Source: JAHHTP01 sp964587555
GTDB lineage: Bacteria; Bacillota; Clostridia; Oscillospirales; Ruminococcaceae
NCBI GenBank assembly: GCA_964587555.1
Contig: CAZPLR010000006.1
Coordinates: forward strand, 10,388 to 74,387
DNA length: 64,000 nucleotides
Direction: 5' to 3'
Shown here: positions 24,660-34,912 of the stretch, in pieces
How the letters are laid out: every line of letters begins with the position of its first letter
How positions within the stretch are numbered: position 1 is the first letter of the stretch
The notes under the pieces: generated by a model
Seen by the model: the letters and a program-made list of their open reading frames with translations, nothing else
What the model was told of the DNA's origin: nothing
Databases searched by the model: none
Translations under genes and position numbers: made by a program

Positions 24660-25292
24660 ATGAAAAAAGCAATCATCGGTAAGAAAATCGGTATGACCCA
24701 GATTTTCGAAGAAACAGGAAAAGTAGTTCCTGTGACAGTCGTGGAAGCGGGTCCGTGCGTTGTGGTTCAGAAAAAGACCATGGAAAACGACGGCTACGAG
24801 AGCATCCAGCTCGGCTTCGGCGATGTAAAGGCAAACAAAGTGATCAAGCCGCTTGCAGGTCATTTCAAGAAACACAATGTTGCCCCGAAGAAAACCTTAA
24901 AAGAGTTCAGACTGGCTGACATCAATGTTTACAACGAAGGCGACATTGTCAAGGCGGACACGTTTGCGGTAGGCGACGCGGTAGACGTCAGCGGCACCAG
25001 CAAAGGTAAAGGTTTTTCCGGCACCATCAAGCGCTACAACGGTCATCGCTTAAAAGAAACACACGGCTCTGGCCCGGTTCACAGACACGCCGGTTCCATG
25101 GGCGCTTGCTCCGACCCGTCGAGAATCTACAAAGGCAAAAAAATGCCTGGTCAGTTGGGTAACGAGAAGGTTACTGTTCAGAATCTTGAGATTGTCAAGA
25201 TCGATGTTGAAAACAATCTTATCGCCATTAAGGGCGCGATTCCGGGCCCGAAGGGCGGCGTTGTCACAATCGTTGACAGCGTGAAAGCATAA
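24660..25292 (+). CDS. rplC: Large ribosomal subunit protein uL3
   Basis: 210 residues: [20 protein letters not shown] at the start and the signature loop [20 protein letters not shown], which reaches toward the peptidyl transferase centre. L3 is an early assembly protein near the 3' end of 23S rRNA. GGAGG precedes the ATG; 17 nt separate it from rplD. Confidence 0.97.
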   Translation: MKKAIIGKKIGMTQIFEETGKVVPVTVVEAGPCVVVQKKTMENDGYESIQLGFGDVKANKVIKPLAGHFKKHNVAPKKTLKEFRLADINVYNEGDIVKADTFAVGDAVDVSGTSKGKGFSGTIKRYNGHRLKETHGSGPVHRHAGSMGACSDPSRIYKGKKMPGQLGNEKVTVQNLEIVKIDVENNLIAIKGAIPGPKGGVVTIVDSVKA

Positions 25293-25309
25293 GGGGAGGA
25301 GGAAACAAT

Positions 25310-25936
25310 ATGCCAAGCATTTCTGTAGTTAATATGGCTGGCGAAGCTGTTAATACCATTGAATTGGCAGACAGCGTATTCAGCATTGAGCCGAATGAGG
25401 TTGTAATGCACGCGGCGGTTGTGAATTATCTTGCCAACCAGCGTCAAGGCACACAGTCCACTCTGACCCGTACCGAAGTCAGCGGCGGCGGGCGCAAGCC
25501 GTGGCGCCAAAAAGGAACTGGTCACGCCAGACAGGGTTCTACCCGCGCACCGCAGTGGACACACGGCGGCGTTGCGTTAGGGCCGAAACCGCGCGATTAC
25601 AGCTACACCTTAAATAAGAAGGTAAAACGTCTTGCTATGAAGTCCGCGCTTTCTATGAAGGTGCAGGAGGGCAACTTCATTGTCGTAGACAAGATCGCCT
25701 TTGAGGATTATAAGACCAAGGAAGCGATCAAGATGTTAAACGCGCTGAACGTTGGCAAAAAGACCCTGATTGTAACCGAGCTTCCGGATAGCAAGGTCAT
25801 CAAGAGCGCCGCAAACATTCCGGGCGTAAAGACCACGCTGTGCAACACCCTGAATGTATATGACATCATCAACCACGATACTTTTGTCGTAACGCTGGAT
25901 GCTGTAAAGAAGATTGAGGAGGTATATACGAGATGA
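25310..25936 (+). CDS. rplD: Large ribosomal subunit protein uL4
   Basis: 208 residues. The extended loop GGGRKPWRQKGTGHARQGST lines the peptide exit tunnel, where macrolide-resistance changes occur. In enterobacteria L4 represses its own operon through the leader, so it is the first candidate regulator of the leader at 23931-24275. Its stop overlaps the rplW start by 4 bp. Confidence 0.97.
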   Translation: MPSISVVNMAGEAVNTIELADSVFSIEPNEVVMHAAVVNYLANQRQGTQSTLTRTEVSGGGRKPWRQKGTGHARQGSTRAPQWTHGGVALGPKPRDYSYTLNKKVKRLAMKSALSMKVQEGNFIVVDKIAFEDYKTKEAIKMLNALNVGKKTLIVTELPDSKVIKSAANIPGVKTTLCNTLNVYDIINHDTFVVTLDAVKKIEEVYTR

Positions 25937-26226
25937 AAACCGCTCAGGACATTATCGTAAAGCCGATCATCACAGAGCGTTCCATGAGCATGATCGAGCA
26001 GAAAAAGTACACCTTCAAGGTTGCAAAGGACTCCAACAAAATCGAGATCGCGAAAGCGGTAGAGGAACTGTTCGGCGTTAAAGTGGCTGCTGTGAATACC
26101 ATGAACGTCAAAGGCCGTTATAAAAGACAGGGCAGATACGAGGGCTATCAGCCGGATTGGAAAAAAGCAATCGTGACCTTGACCGAAGGCTCCAAGACCA
26201 TCGAGTTCTTCGACGGTATGTTCTAA
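25933..26226 (+). CDS. rplW: Large ribosomal subunit protein uL23
   Basis: 97 residues with IIVKPIITERSM at the N-terminus and VNTMNVKGRYKRQGRYEGYQ, typical of bacterial L23. It sits at the exit-tunnel rim and docks SRP and trigger factor. It is translationally coupled to rplD and followed by a 102-bp gap with a small CCCGG/CCGGG stem before rplB. Confidence 0.96.
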   Translation: MKTAQDIIVKPIITERSMSMIEQKKYTFKVAKDSNKIEIAKAVEELFGVKVAAVNTMNVKGRYKRQGRYEGYQPDWKKAIVTLTEGSKTIEFFDGMF

Positions 26227-26328
26227 TTACAAATCGGCAATCGGTTTTTCCGATGCCCGGAACACACCGGGTGATGTATGAAAAGGAAAAGACCTTTTCG
26301 CTAAACCAAACAAGGAGAGTGAATTACA

Positions 26329-27159
26329 ATGGCCATAAAGGCATATAAACCGACAACTGCGGGCCGCCGCACCATGACGGTCACCGATTACAGCAGCTTG
26401 TCTAAAGTAGCTCCGGAGAAATCCTTATTAGAGGTATTAAAGAAAAAGTCCGGCAGAAACAGCTACGGAAGAATCACCGTTCGCCATCGCGGCGGCGGCA
26501 ATCGCGTAAAATACCGCGTCATCGACTTTAAGAGAAATAAAGAGGGCAACGCTGCCGTGTTGACCTTAGAGTACGATCCGAACCGCTCCGCGCACATCGC
26601 GCTGGTACAGTATGAGGACGGCGAAAAGAGATATATCATCGCTCCGGAAAACCTAAAGGTGGGCGATGTGATCTCCGCTGGCCCGAATGCTGACATCAAG
26701 CCGGGCAACGCGCTGCCGATGACCAACATTCCGGTTGGTACTTTCATTCACAATATCGAGCTTCATCCGGGTCGCGGCGCACAGCTTGTAAGAGCTGCCG
26801 GCAACATGGCTCAGTTAATGGCGAAGGAAGGCGCTTACGCTCTGGTAAGACTTCCGTCCGGCGAGCTGAGAAACGTTCCGGTTAACTGCATGGCAACTGT
26901 TGGTCAGGTAGGCAACACCGATCATGAAAACGTCAGCTACGGTAAAGCAGGCAGAAGACGCCATATGGGTTGGAGACCGACCGTCCGCGGTTCTGTTATG
27001 AACCCGTGCGACCATCCGCATGGTGGTGGTGAAGGTAAATCTCCGGTTGGACGTCCGGGCCCTGTTACTCCTTGGGGTAAACCGGCTCTGGGCTACAAGA
27101 CCCGTAAGAAACATCATCGCTCCGATAAGTTTATCGTAAAACGCAGAAATGATAAGTGA
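26329..27159 (+). CDS. rplB: Large ribosomal subunit protein uL2
   Basis: 276 residues. The C-terminal signature [20 protein letters not shown] holds the conserved His near the peptidyl transferase centre. L2 is among the most conserved primary binders and is needed for subunit association. AAGGAGAG precedes the ATG. Confidence 0.98.
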   Translation: MAIKAYKPTTAGRRTMTVTDYSSLSKVAPEKSLLEVLKKKSGRNSYGRITVRHRGGGNRVKYRVIDFKRNKEGNAAVLTLEYDPNRSAHIALVQYEDGEKRYIIAPENLKVGDVISAGPNADIKPGNALPMTNIPVGTFIHNIELHPGRGAQLVRAAGNMAQLMAKEGAYALVRLPSGELRNVPVNCMATVGQVGNTDHENVSYGKAGRRRHMGWRPTVRGSVMNPCDHPHGGGEGKSPVGRPGPVTPWGKPALGYKTRKKHHRSDKFIVKRRNDK

Positions 27160-27181
27160 GTGAAGGGAGGCAGATGAATCA

Positions 27182-27463
27182 ATGAGTAGAAGCCTGAAGA
27201 AAGGGCCTTTCGTAGAAGAGTCCCTGATGAAAAAAGTGGTGGCTATGAACGAAGCAGGCGAGAAGAAGGTCGTTAAGACTTGGAGCCGCGCCTCCACCAT
27301 CTTCCCGGAGTTTGTAGGACACACATTTGCAGTATATGACGGACGCAAGCATATTCCAGTATATGTGACTGAGGATATGGTTGGGCACAAGCTTGGCGAG
27401 TTTGCGCCGACTAGAACCTACAGAGGACATGCAGGCTCCAAGTCGTCCAACAACGGCAAATAA
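27182..27463 (+). CDS. rpsS: Small ribosomal subunit protein uS19
   Basis: 93 residues, beginning [19 protein letters not shown], with [16 protein letters not shown] near the C-terminus. It binds with S13 in the 30S head. The ribosome binding site GGGAGG is well placed and the spacing to rplB is 22 bp. Confidence 0.97.
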   Translation: MSRSLKKGPFVEESLMKKVVAMNEAGEKKVVKTWSRASTIFPEFVGHTFAVYDGRKHIPVYVTEDMVGHKLGEFAPTRTYRGHAGSKSSNNGK

Positions 27464-27487
27464 AGGCTGGAAGGAGGATCACATAAC

Positions 27488-27823
27488 ATGGAAGCAAAAG
27501 CTTATTTGAGATATGCCAGAATCGCTCCGAGAAAAGTTCAGATCGTGCTGGACTTGATTAGAAACCAGCCGGTAGATAAAGCGATCGCAATCCTGAAACA
27601 CACACCGAAGGCTGCAAGCGAGCTGCTTTTAAAACTTCTGAATTCAGCAATCGCAAACGCAGAGAACAATAATGGCATGAGCAGAGACGCTCTGTATGTA
27701 TCCGAGTGCTTTGTATGCCCGGGTCCGACCTTAAAGAGAATCAGGCCGAGAGCGAAAGGCAGCGCTGTGAGAATCTTAAAGAGAACCTCGCACGTTACAA
27801 TTGCTGTGAAAGAGAAAGAATAA
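27488..27823 (+). CDS. rplV: Large ribosomal subunit protein uL22
   Basis: 111 residues with [18 protein letters not shown] and the tunnel-lining hairpin region [16 protein letters not shown]22 contacts all 23S domains and forms the tunnel constriction with L4. GGAGGATC lies upstream. Confidence 0.97.
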   Translation: MEAKAYLRYARIAPRKVQIVLDLIRNQPVDKAIAILKHTPKAASELLLKLLNSAIANAENNNGMSRDALYVSECFVCPGPTLKRIRPRAKGSAVRILKRTSHVTIAVKEKE

Positions 27824-27843
27824 GCTGAAAGAGGAGGTAAACT

Positions 27844-28560
27844 ATGGGACAGAAAGTTAACCCACATGGCTTAAGAGTGGGCGTCATTAAAGATTGGGAT
27901 TCCCGCTGGTTTGCAGAAAAGAGAACTTTCGGCGATACCTTAGTTGAAGATTACAAAGTCCGCAGTTTTATCAAGAAAACCTTATATGCAGCCGGCGTTC
28001 CGCGCATCGAGATCGAGCGCGGGGAGAGCAAAGTGAGAATCAACATCCACTGTGCAAAGCCGGGTATTGTAATCGGCAAAGGCGGCGCTGAAATCAACGT
28101 GCTTCGCGGTAAGATCGAAGCAATGGTAAAAAAACCGGTTATCCTCAACATCGTCGAGGTAAAGCAGCCGGATATGGACGCACAGCTTGTGGCTGAGAAT
28201 ATCGCCGCGCAGCTAGAGCGCCGCATTTCGTTCCGGCGTGCAGTAAAGCAGGCGATCGGCCGCACAATGAAGCTTGGCGCAAAGGGGATCAAAACCACCG
28301 TTTCCGGTCGTATCGGCGGCGCAGAGATTGCGCGTACCGAGTCTTATCATGAAGGCACCATTCCGCTGCAGACCATCCGCGCGGATATCGATTATGGTTT
28401 TGCCGAAGCGAACACCACCTACGGCAAGATTGGCGTAAAAACTTGGATTTACAAGGGTGAAGTTTTAAAGGGCAAGGTTGCTGTTGAGCAGCCGGCGCCG
28501 GAAAGACGCGCACCGCGCAGAGGCCCGAGGAAACCGAGAGAAGAAGGAGGAAATAACTGA
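27844..28560 (+). CDS. rpsC: Small ribosomal subunit protein uS3
   Basis: 238 residues: an N-terminal type II KH domain with the [15 protein letters not shown] motif, a C-terminal S3 domain, and a Pro/Arg/Lys-rich tail ([17 protein letters not shown]). S3 sits at the mRNA entry channel. The stop codon shares one base with the rplP ATG. Confidence 0.97.
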   Translation: MGQKVNPHGLRVGVIKDWDSRWFAEKRTFGDTLVEDYKVRSFIKKTLYAAGVPRIEIERGESKVRINIHCAKPGIVIGKGGAEINVLRGKIEAMVKKPVILNIVEVKQPDMDAQLVAENIAAQLERRISFRRAVKQAIGRTMKLGAKGIKTTVSGRIGGAEIARTESYHEGTIPLQTIRADIDYGFAEANTTYGKIGVKTWIYKGEVLKGKVAVEQPAPERRAPRRGPRKPREEGGNN

Positions 28561-28985
28561 TGTTACTGCCAAAGCGTGTGAAATACCGCCGCGTGCATAG
28601 AGGTCGTTTGACCGGTAAAGCAATGCGCGGCAACACTGTCACCTATGGCGACTTCGGCCTTCAGGCGTTAGAGCCGGCATGGGTTACCTCCAACCAGATC
28701 GAGGCGGCTAGAATCGCTATGACCCGTTATATCAAGCGTGGCGGTCAGGTTTGGATTAAAATCTTCCCAGATAAGCCGATTACCGAGAAGCCGGCCGAAA
28801 CCCGAATGGGTTCTGGTAAAGGTTCTCCGGAATACTGGGTCGCGGTTGTAAAGCCGGGCAGAGTAATGTTCGAAATCGGGGGCGTTGACCCTGCGCTTGC
28901 AAAAGAGGCGCTGCGTCTGGCTTCCTACAAGCTGCCGATCAAGTGCAAGATCGTCGAGAAAGTCAAGACAGGTGGTGAGCAATAA
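28560..28985 (+). CDS. rplP: Large ribosomal subunit protein uL16
   Basis: 141 residues, with [17 protein letters not shown] and [19 protein letters not shown]. It helps position the acceptor arm of A-site tRNA. It overlaps its neighbours on both sides by one base (TGATG and TAATG), showing tight coupling in the rpsC-rplP-rpmC segment. Confidence 0.97.
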   Translation: MLLPKRVKYRRVHRGRLTGKAMRGNTVTYGDFGLQALEPAWVTSNQIEAARIAMTRYIKRGGQVWIKIFPDKPITEKPAETRMGSGKGSPEYWVAVVKPGRVMFEIGGVDPALAKEALRLASYKLPIKCKIVEKVKTGGEQ

Positions 28986-29188
28986 TGAAAGCTGTAGAAA
29001 TTCGTGATATGTCGCTGATGGAGCTTAACGAGAAATTAGGCGACTTAAAGAGCGAGCTTTTTAATCTGCGCTTCCAGCTCGCTGTTAATCAGTTGGATAA
29101 CCCAATGCGTATTAAAGCAGTGAAGAAAGACATTGCTCGCATCAAAACGATTATTCAGGAAAAAGAGTCCGCAGTGAGCGCGCAGTGA
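28985..29188 (+). CDS. rpmC: Large ribosomal subunit protein uL29
   Basis: 67 residues, two-helix coiled-coil with [20 protein letters not shown] and [17 protein letters not shown]29 lies beside L23 at the tunnel exit. It is typical in length and position, after rplP and before rpsQ. Confidence 0.96.
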   Translation: MKAVEIRDMSLMELNEKLGDLKSELFNLRFQLAVNQLDNPMRIKAVKKDIARIKTIIQEKESAVSAQ

Positions 29189-29214
29189 GCATAAGCGGAA
29201 GGAGGATTTAAGCG

Positions 29215-29472
29215 ATGGCCGAGAGAAACCTGAGAAAAACTAGGGTCGGCATGGTTGTCAGCGACAAGATGGATAAGACCGTTGTCGTGAGCATTGCTGA
29301 TAATGTAAGACATCCACTTTATAAGAAAATCGTAAAACGCACCATAAAGCTGAAAGCGCACGACGAGAACAACAGTTGTAGCATTGGCGACCGTGTGTTG
29401 GTTATGGAGACTCGTCCGCTTTCGAAAGATAAGAGATGGAGAGTCGTTGAAATCATCGAAAAGGCAAAATAA
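29215..29472 (+). CDS. rpsQ: Small ribosomal subunit protein uS17
   Basis: 85 residues, OB-fold protein with [19 protein letters not shown] and the loop [20 protein letters not shown]. It binds 16S rRNA early in 30S assembly. GGAGG precedes the ATG by about 9 nt. Confidence 0.97.
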   Translation: MAERNLRKTRVGMVVSDKMDKTVVVSIADNVRHPLYKKIVKRTIKLKAHDENNSCSIGDRVLVMETRPLSKDKRWRVVEIIEKAK

Positions 29473-29505
29473 TATAGATTTCAAAGCCGAAAGGAGGAAC
29501 GCTCT

Positions 29506-29874
29506 GTGGTACAGATGCAAACTTACCTGAAGGTAGCTGACAACACCGGTGCAAAAGAACTGATGTGCATTCGCGTGTTGGGCGGTTCCAGAAGAAGGTA
29601 CGCAAATATTGGCGACGTTATTGTAGCGTCGGTTAAGAAAGCAGCACCAGGCGGCATGGTAAAGAAGGGCGATGTAGTGAAGGCGGTAATCGTTCGTTCT
29701 GCGAAGGGCCTTCGCCGCGACGACGGTTCCTATATCCGCTTCGACGAAAATGCTGCGGTAATTATTAAAGAAGATAAAACCCCGAGAGGAACTCGTATCT
29801 TTGGGCCGGTAGCGAGAGAGCTTCGTGATAACGATTTCACCAAGATTCTTTCTTTAGCTCCGGAAGTACTGTAA
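29506..29874 (+). CDS. rplN: Large ribosomal subunit protein uL14
   Basis: 122 residues from a GTG start (AAAGGAGGAAC upstream): [20 protein letters not shown] and the C-terminal [20 protein letters not shown]. It forms intersubunit bridges and is the docking site of the silencing factor RsfS. Confidence 0.97.
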   Translation: MVQMQTYLKVADNTGAKELMCIRVLGGSRRRYANIGDVIVASVKKAAPGGMVKKGDVVKAVIVRSAKGLRRDDGSYIRFDENAAVIIKEDKTPRGTRIFGPVARELRDNDFTKILSLAPEVL

Positions 29875-29890
29875 TCGGAGGGAATCATTC

Positions 29891-30214
29891 ATGAGCAAAA
29901 CACTGCACGTCAAAACCGGCGATAAGGTCATGATCATCTCCGGTAAAGACAAAGGAAAATCTGGTAAGATCCTTGAAGTAAGCCCGAAGGAAGGCAAAGT
30001 CATTGTCGAAGGCTGCAATAAGGTTACCAAACACGTTAAGCCGAGAAAAATGGGCGAAACCGGCGGCATTGTAAAAGCGGAGGGCGCGTTATACGCCTGC
30101 AAAGTAATGCCAATTTGCCCGAAGTGCGGCAAGCCGACTCGTGTCGGACATATTATCAAAGACGGCAAGAAACTGCGCGTCTGCAAGCACGCCGACTGCG
30201 GCGCGACATTTTAA
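29891..30214 (+). CDS. rplX: Large ribosomal subunit protein uL24
   Basis: 107 residues: a KOW motif near the N-terminus (KVMIISGKDKGKSGKILEV) and, near the C-terminus, CPKC...CKHADC. The two Cys pairs form a probable zinc knuckle, seen in L24 of several Firmicutes. L24 initiates 50S assembly. Confidence 0.96.
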   Translation: MSKTLHVKTGDKVMIISGKDKGKSGKILEVSPKEGKVIVEGCNKVTKHVKPRKMGETGGIVKAEGALYACKVMPICPKCGKPTRVGHIIKDGKKLRVCKHADCGATF

Positions 30215-30232
30215 TCGGAAGGAGGAAATCGT

Positions 30233-30772
30233 ATGGCAAGAATGAAAGATTATTACACCAAAGAAGTTGCTCCAGCTTTGATGAAAAAGTTTGAGTACAA
30301 GAGTGTCATGCAGATTCCGAAGCTGGATAAAATCGTTGTGAACGTAGCTTGCGGCGAAGCTTCCACCAACGCAAAGATGATGGAAGCGATTTGTAACGAT
30401 TTAGCGGCAATCACCGGGCAGAAGCCGGTTGTCTGCCATGCCAAAAAGGCAATTTCCAACTTCAAGCTGCGCGAAGGCATGCCGATTGGCGCGAAAGTAA
30501 CCTTACGCGGCGAAACGATGTATGAATTTTTAGACAGACTCTTCAATGTGGCGCTGCCGCGTGTAAGAGATTTCAGGGGCATCAGCGCAAACGGCTTTGA
30601 CGGTCGCGGCAACTATTCGATGGGCTTAAAGGAACAGCTTATTTTCCCGGAAATCGAATATGACAAGATCGATAAGGTGCGCGGTATGGATATCGTATTT
30701 GTAACCACAGCTACTACCGACGAAGAGGGCCGCGAGCTGTTAAAGCTCATGGGCGCTCCGTTTGAGAAATAA
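30233..30772 (+). CDS. rplE: Large ribosomal subunit protein uL5
   Basis: 179 residues with [17 protein letters not shown] and the [21 protein letters not shown] block. It binds 5S rRNA in the central protuberance and touches P-site tRNA. In the common L5 signature the residue after VVN is often G/M-G; here it reads VNVACGEA, a mild local difference. Confidence 0.97.
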   Translation: MARMKDYYTKEVAPALMKKFEYKSVMQIPKLDKIVVNVACGEASTNAKMMEAICNDLAAITGQKPVVCHAKKAISNFKLREGMPIGAKVTLRGETMYEFLDRLFNVALPRVRDFRGISANGFDGRGNYSMGLKEQLIFPEIEYDKIDKVRGMDIVFVTTATTDEEGRELLKLMGAPFEK

Positions 30773-30789
30773 GGGGAGGAAAACGTAAG

Positions 30790-30975
30790 ATGGCTAAAAC
30801 TTCTTTGAAGAACAAACAGCAGAGTACGCCGAAATTTTCCACCCGTGCATATAACAGATGCAAAATCTGCGGAAGGCCACATGCGTATCTTAGAAAATAC
30901 GGTGTTTGCCGTATCTGCTTCAGAGAGCTGGCGTACAAAGGTCAGATCCCGGGCGTAAGAAAAGCAAGCTGGTAA
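30790..30975 (+). CDS. rpsZ: Small ribosomal subunit protein uS14, zinc type
   Basis: 61 residues with [20 protein letters not shown], the four-Cys zinc site of short (type Z) S14. It is the housekeeping S14 of Firmicutes at its standard place between rplE and rpsH. Confidence 0.97.
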   Translation: MAKTSLKNKQQSTPKFSTRAYNRCKICGRPHAYLRKYGVCRICFRELAYKGQIPGVRKASW

Positions 30976-31000
30976 GCACAGGAAAAGGGAGGTTTGATTC

Positions 31001-31399
31001 ATGCAAATCACGGATGCAATTGCGGATTTGCTGACTCGTATCAGAAACGCGAGTTCCGCAAAGCACGAATATGTTGATGTTCCTGCGTCCAACATGAAGA
31101 GGGCGATCGTACAGATCCTTGTCGACGAGGGTTATGTGCAGAGCTTCACCGAGAAAGAGGACGGCAAGCAGGGCGTTATCCGCATCGCTTTAAAATACAC
31201 GGAAGACAAGAAAAGCGTTATCACCGGGTTAAGAAGAGTTTCGAAACCGGGCTTACGCATTTACGCAAAATGTGAGGATTTGCCGAAAGTCATGAAGGGC
31301 TTAGGTATTGCGATCGTTTCCACTCCGAAGGGCGTTATGACCGACAGGCAGGCCCGCAAAGAGAACGTTGGCGGCGAGATCCTTGCGTTTGTATGGTAA
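31001..31399 (+). CDS. rpsH: Small ribosomal subunit protein uS8
   Basis: 132 residues beginning [20 protein letters not shown] and ending [22 protein letters not shown]. It is a core 16S-binding protein, and in enterobacteria it is the translational repressor of the spc operon. GGGAGG lies upstream; 12 bp separate it from rplF. Confidence 0.97.
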   Translation: MQITDAIADLLTRIRNASSAKHEYVDVPASNMKRAIVQILVDEGYVQSFTEKEDGKQGVIRIALKYTEDKKSVITGLRRVSKPGLRIYAKCEDLPKVMKGLGIAIVSTPKGVMTDRQARKENVGGEILAFVW

Positions 31400-31411
31400 G
31401 GAGGTACTCGA

Positions 31412-31957
31412 ATGTCCAGAATAGGTAATAAACCGATTACAATCCCTGCCGGCGTAAAGGTGGAGATCGACGGATGCAGCGTAACCGTAAGCGGGCCGAA
31501 GGGCACCTTATCGTTAGAGATCAATAAAAAGATCGCCGCACAGGTTGAAGGGAATGTTTTAACTGTCACCCGTCCAGACGACGAGAAAGAAACCAAGGCG
31601 CTACACGGATTGACCCGTTCGCTGCTGCACAACATGGTTGTCGGCGTGGAAACCGGATTCAAAAAGCAGCTTGAGATCAACGGCGTCGGTTATCGTGCTG
31701 CAAAGCAGGGCAACGAGCTGGTTTTGAACTTAGGCTACTCTCATCAGGTCAGGGTTGCGGAGACTGAGAACATCAAGATCGAAGTACCGTCTCCGAACTC
31801 CATCATCATCAGCGGTCCGGACAAACAGAAGGTTGGTCAGTTTGCTGCTGAAGTAAGAGAAAAACGTCCGCCGGAGCCATATAAGGGCAAAGGTATTAAA
31901 TACGTTGATGAAGTGATTCAGCGTAAAGAGGGTAAAGCAGGTAAAGGCAAGAAATAA
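31412..31957 (+). CDS. rplF: Large ribosomal subunit protein uL6
   Basis: 181 residues, duplicated fold: [20 protein letters not shown] and the C-terminal [20 protein letters not shown]. It lies near the factor-binding site. An 88-bp gap follows before rplR, one of the longer gaps of the cluster. Confidence 0.97.
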   Translation: MSRIGNKPITIPAGVKVEIDGCSVTVSGPKGTLSLEINKKIAAQVEGNVLTVTRPDDEKETKALHGLTRSLLHNMVVGVETGFKKQLEINGVGYRAAKQGNELVLNLGYSHQVRVAETENIKIEVPSPNSIIISGPDKQKVGQFAAEVREKRPPEPYKGKGIKYVDEVIQRKEGKAGKGKK

Positions 31958-32045
31958 AAGCTTGACCCTTATACTTGCTCCCCCATTGAAACGAGCGGCA
32001 TAAGACCGCGTGAAGTTAAAATGTTGTAAAGAGGAGTGACACACT

Positions 32046-32405
32046 ATGGTGAGCAAACCAGATAGCAAGAAAGCTAGACTGAAAAGACACGCTAGAGTGA
32101 GAAACAAAATCTCTGGCACACCGGAGCGTCCACGCCTGAATGTATTCCGTTCCAGCAAGCACATTTATGCACAGCTGATCGACGACGTCAACGGAGTCAC
32201 CCTTGCAAGCGCTTCGACGATGGAGAAGGATTTCACTGAATACGGCGGCAACAAAGAAGCTGCCAAGAAGATCGGTGAAACCATCGGCAAAAGAGCGCTT
32301 GAGAAAGGAATTCAGGAGGTTGTTTTCGACCGCGGTGGTTTTGTATACCAGGGCAGAATCAAAGAATTAGCAGATGGCGCACGCGCCAGCGGCTTAAAGT
32401 TCTGA
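32046..32405 (+). CDS. rplR: Large ribosomal subunit protein uL18
   Basis: 119 residues with [20 protein letters not shown] and [20 protein letters not shown]. It binds 5S rRNA with L5. Its basic N-terminus ([15 protein letters not shown]) is typical. Confidence 0.97.
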   Translation: MVSKPDSKKARLKRHARVRNKISGTPERPRLNVFRSSKHIYAQLIDDVNGVTLASASTMEKDFTEYGGNKEAAKKIGETIGKRALEKGIQEVVFDRGGFVYQGRIKELADGARASGLKF

Positions 32406-32420
32406 TAAGGAGGTATTGAT

Positions 32421-32933
32421 TTGGCCAGGATAGACGTTTCATCTATGGAATTCCAGGATAATTTCCAGGAAAAAGTAGTTGCAATTAACCGCGTTTCCAA
32501 GACGGTAAAAGGCGGTCGTATCTTCAAATTTGCGGCTTTGGTAGTCGTTGGCGACGGCAACGGGACCATTGGCTTTGGTATCGGCAAGTCCGGCGAGGTT
32601 CCGGACGCGATCCGCAAAGGCATCGAGGATGCCAAGAAAAACCTGATTAAGATTGCATTAAAGGGCACCACGATCCCGCACGAGGTGATCGGCGCGTTCG
32701 GCGCAGGCCGCGTGCTGTTAAAGCCGGCTCCGCAAGGTACCGGTATCATCGCCGGCGGTCCGGTTCGTGCCGTACTGGAAGTAGCGGGCATTAAGGATAT
32801 CAGAACCAAAGCGCTGCGTTCCAACAATCCGTGCAACGTAGTGAGAGCGACGGTAGCGGGTTTAGCTAGCCTGCGTTCCGCGCAGCAGGTTGCCGCAATC
32901 AGAGGCAAAACGGTAAAAGAGATCTTAGGTTAA
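32421..32933 (+). CDS. rpsE: Small ribosomal subunit protein uS5
   Basis: 170 residues from a TTG start (AAGGAGG 8 nt upstream), with the S5 dsRBD-like domain ([19 protein letters not shown]) and the [19 protein letters not shown] block where ribosomal-ambiguity mutations map. It acts in decoding accuracy. Confidence 0.97.
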   Translation: MARIDVSSMEFQDNFQEKVVAINRVSKTVKGGRIFKFAALVVVGDGNGTIGFGIGKSGEVPDAIRKGIEDAKKNLIKIALKGTTIPHEVIGAFGAGRVLLKPAPQGTGIIAGGPVRAVLEVAGIKDIRTKALRSNNPCNVVRATVAGLASLRSAQQVAAIRGKTVKEILG

Positions 32934-32947
32934 GGAGGCAGGCTGAA

Positions 32948-33124
32948 ATGGAAACCATCACCATCAAATTGGTAAAAGGTCTTGCCGGAAAACGGAAAGA
33001 TCAGATTGCAGTCGTGAAGTCTTTGGGCTTAAATAAAACCGGTTCTGTATCGGTTCAGCCTGACAACGAAGCAACCAGAGGCAAAATCAACAAAGTATCC
33101 CACTTGGTTGAGATTGTAAAGTAA
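32948..33124 (+). CDS. rpmD: Large ribosomal subunit protein uL30
   Basis: A short gene of 58 codons: METITIKLVKGLAGKRKDQI, then VVKSLGLNKTGSVSV and SHLVEIVK. It has the L30 fold and its canonical place between rpsE and rplO. AAGGAGG precedes the ATG. L30 is non-essential and missing in some bacteria; here it is intact. Confidence 0.96.
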   Translation: METITIKLVKGLAGKRKDQIAVVKSLGLNKTGSVSVQPDNEATRGKINKVSHLVEIVK

Positions 33125-33166
33125 GCAATCCATTTTTTAGGCTAACAAGATCAAGGAGGTGTCAGC

Positions 33167-33607
33167 ATGAAGCTGCACGAACTGTCTGGTGCTGTCGGCG
33201 CCACCAAAGAGGTAAAGCGTGTTGGTCGCGGTCACGGTTCCGGCAATGGCAAAACTGCCGGTAAGGGGCATAAAGGTCAGAACGCGCGTTCCGGCGGCGG
33301 TGTCAGACCAGGTTTTGAAGGCGGTCAGATGCCTTTACAAAGACGTATTCCGAAGAGAGGTTTCAACAACATCTTCGCGACCAAATACGCAATCGTTAAC
33401 ATTTCCGACTTAGCGGCATTTGAAGCAGGCGCGGTAGTAGACGCACAGGCTTTAGTCGATAAGGGTATCATCAAGAAAACGTTAGATGGCATGAAAGTTC
33501 TCGGTAACGGTGAGCTTACTAATGCGATCACGGTAAAAGCAGCGGCTTTCTCCAAATCCGCGAAAGAAAAAATCGAGCAGGCTGGTGGAAAGACCGAGGT
33601 GATCTAA
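33167..33607 (+). CDS. rplO: Large ribosomal subunit protein uL15
   Basis: 146 residues with the Gly/Arg-rich N-terminus ([20 protein letters not shown]) and [20 protein letters not shown]. It is a late 50S assembly protein. Its stop is followed at once by the secY start. Confidence 0.97.
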   Translation: MKLHELSGAVGATKEVKRVGRGHGSGNGKTAGKGHKGQNARSGGGVRPGFEGGQMPLQRRIPKRGFNNIFATKYAIVNISDLAAFEAGAVVDAQALVDKGIIKKTLDGMKVLGNGELTNAITVKAAAFSKSAKEKIEQAGGKTEVI

Positions 33608-34900
33608 GTGTTTCAGGTAATTAAAAACGCATTCTCAAATCCAGATCTGCGCAAAAAACTGATATACACCTTTATCATCATTTTAATTTTCCGTGTTGGC
33701 TCGGCGTTTTTGGCGCCATTTGTCAGCTACGGTGGGCTACAAGATGTTGTTTCGGAAAATTCCGACAGCTTCTTTGGTATCCTAAACGCATTCTCTGGCG
33801 GATCTTTCGCAAATGCGACGGTATTTGCCATGTCTATCTCCCCGTATATTACCGCTTCGATCATCATTCAGCTGCTGACGGTCGCAATCCCGCCGCTGGA
33901 AAGACTGGCAAAGGAAGGCGCAGTCGGCAGAAAGAAGCTGAATAAGATCACCCGTTACACCTTTGTCGGCATGGCGTTTATTCAAGCGTTCGCTTATTAT
34001 ATCATGCTGAATAACTACGGCGTATTGGCGAGTGGTTATACCAGTGGTTTTGCAAAATACTTTGCAGCAGCGGTCATCATTTTAACGCTGGTCGCAGGCG
34101 CGGCGTTAACGGTATGGCTTTCCGACCGTATCTCTGACAAGGGATTCGGAAACGGTACGTCCATCATCCTGTTCGCCGGCATTATCGCAAACCTGCCGAA
34201 TACGGTGGAGGTTCTTTTCGAGAACTTCCAAGCCGGCGGTGCAAATTACTTTACGGTACCGCTGGGCGTTGTGCTTCTGCTCGCGATTGTGGTTTTGATT
34301 GTTATCATGAATAACTCAGAACGCAGGATCCCGATCCAGTATGCAAAACGTGTGGTCGGCCGTAAAATGTACGGTGGACAAAGCTCTTATATCCCGATCA
34401 AGATTGCAATCGGCGGTGTTATCCCAATCATCTTCGCGATGTCGATCATGGCGATCCCGAGTACGATTGCAGCGTTCGCCGAGCCAGAGGTCGGTTCCTT
34501 CTGGTACTATGTGGTGAGAGCATTCTCAACAACCGGCTGGATTTATTGCGTCTGCTATTTCCTGCTGATTGTCGGCTTCAGCTACTTCTACTGCGCGATT
34601 GAGTACAATCCGATCGAGATGGCGAACAATCTAAAGCAGAACAACGGTGCGATTGCCGGCATTCGTCCGGGACGCTCCACTGCGATATTCATTCAGAAAA
34701 TCCTTTCCAAAATCACCTTTGTCGGCGCGTTATTCTTAGCGGTAATCGCACTGGTTCCTTCGATTTATTCTGTGATTACCAACATCAGCCTGTCGCTCGG
34801 CGGTACTTCGATTATCATCGTGGTTGGCGTTGCGCTGGATACCATGCGTCAGCTAGAGTCTGAACTGACGATGCGTCATTATAAGGGCTTCTTAGAGTAA
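33608..34900 (+). CDS. secY: Preprotein translocase subunit SecY
   Basis: 430 residues with ten transmembrane helices; GVMPYITASII-type helix 2 is seen as SISPYITASIIIQLLT, and the cytoplasmic loop as QYAKRVVGRKMYGGQSSYIP. It forms the protein-conducting channel with SecE and the SecG encoded at 2774. The GTG start lies directly on the rplO stop, with its ribosome binding site inside rplO (GAGGTGATC), so it is coupled. Confidence 0.97.
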   Translation: MFQVIKNAFSNPDLRKKLIYTFIIILIFRVGSAFLAPFVSYGGLQDVVSENSDSFFGILNAFSGGSFANATVFAMSISPYITASIIIQLLTVAIPPLERLAKEGAVGRKKLNKITRYTFVGMAFIQAFAYYIMLNNYGVLASGYTSGFAKYFAAAVIILTLVAGAALTVWLSDRISDKGFGNGTSIILFAGIIANLPNTVEVLFENFQAGGANYFTVPLGVVLLLAIVVLIVIMNNSERRIPIQYAKRVVGRKMYGGQSSYIPIKIAIGGVIPIIFAMSIMAIPSTIAAFAEPEVGSFWYYVVRAFSTTGWIYCVCYFLLIVGFSYFYCAIEYNPIEMANNLKQNNGAIAGIRPGRSTAIFIQKILSKITFVGALFLAVIALVPSIYSVITNISLSLGGTSIIIVVGVALDTMRQLESELTMRHYKGFLE

Positions 34901-34912
34901 GGAGAGTGTCAA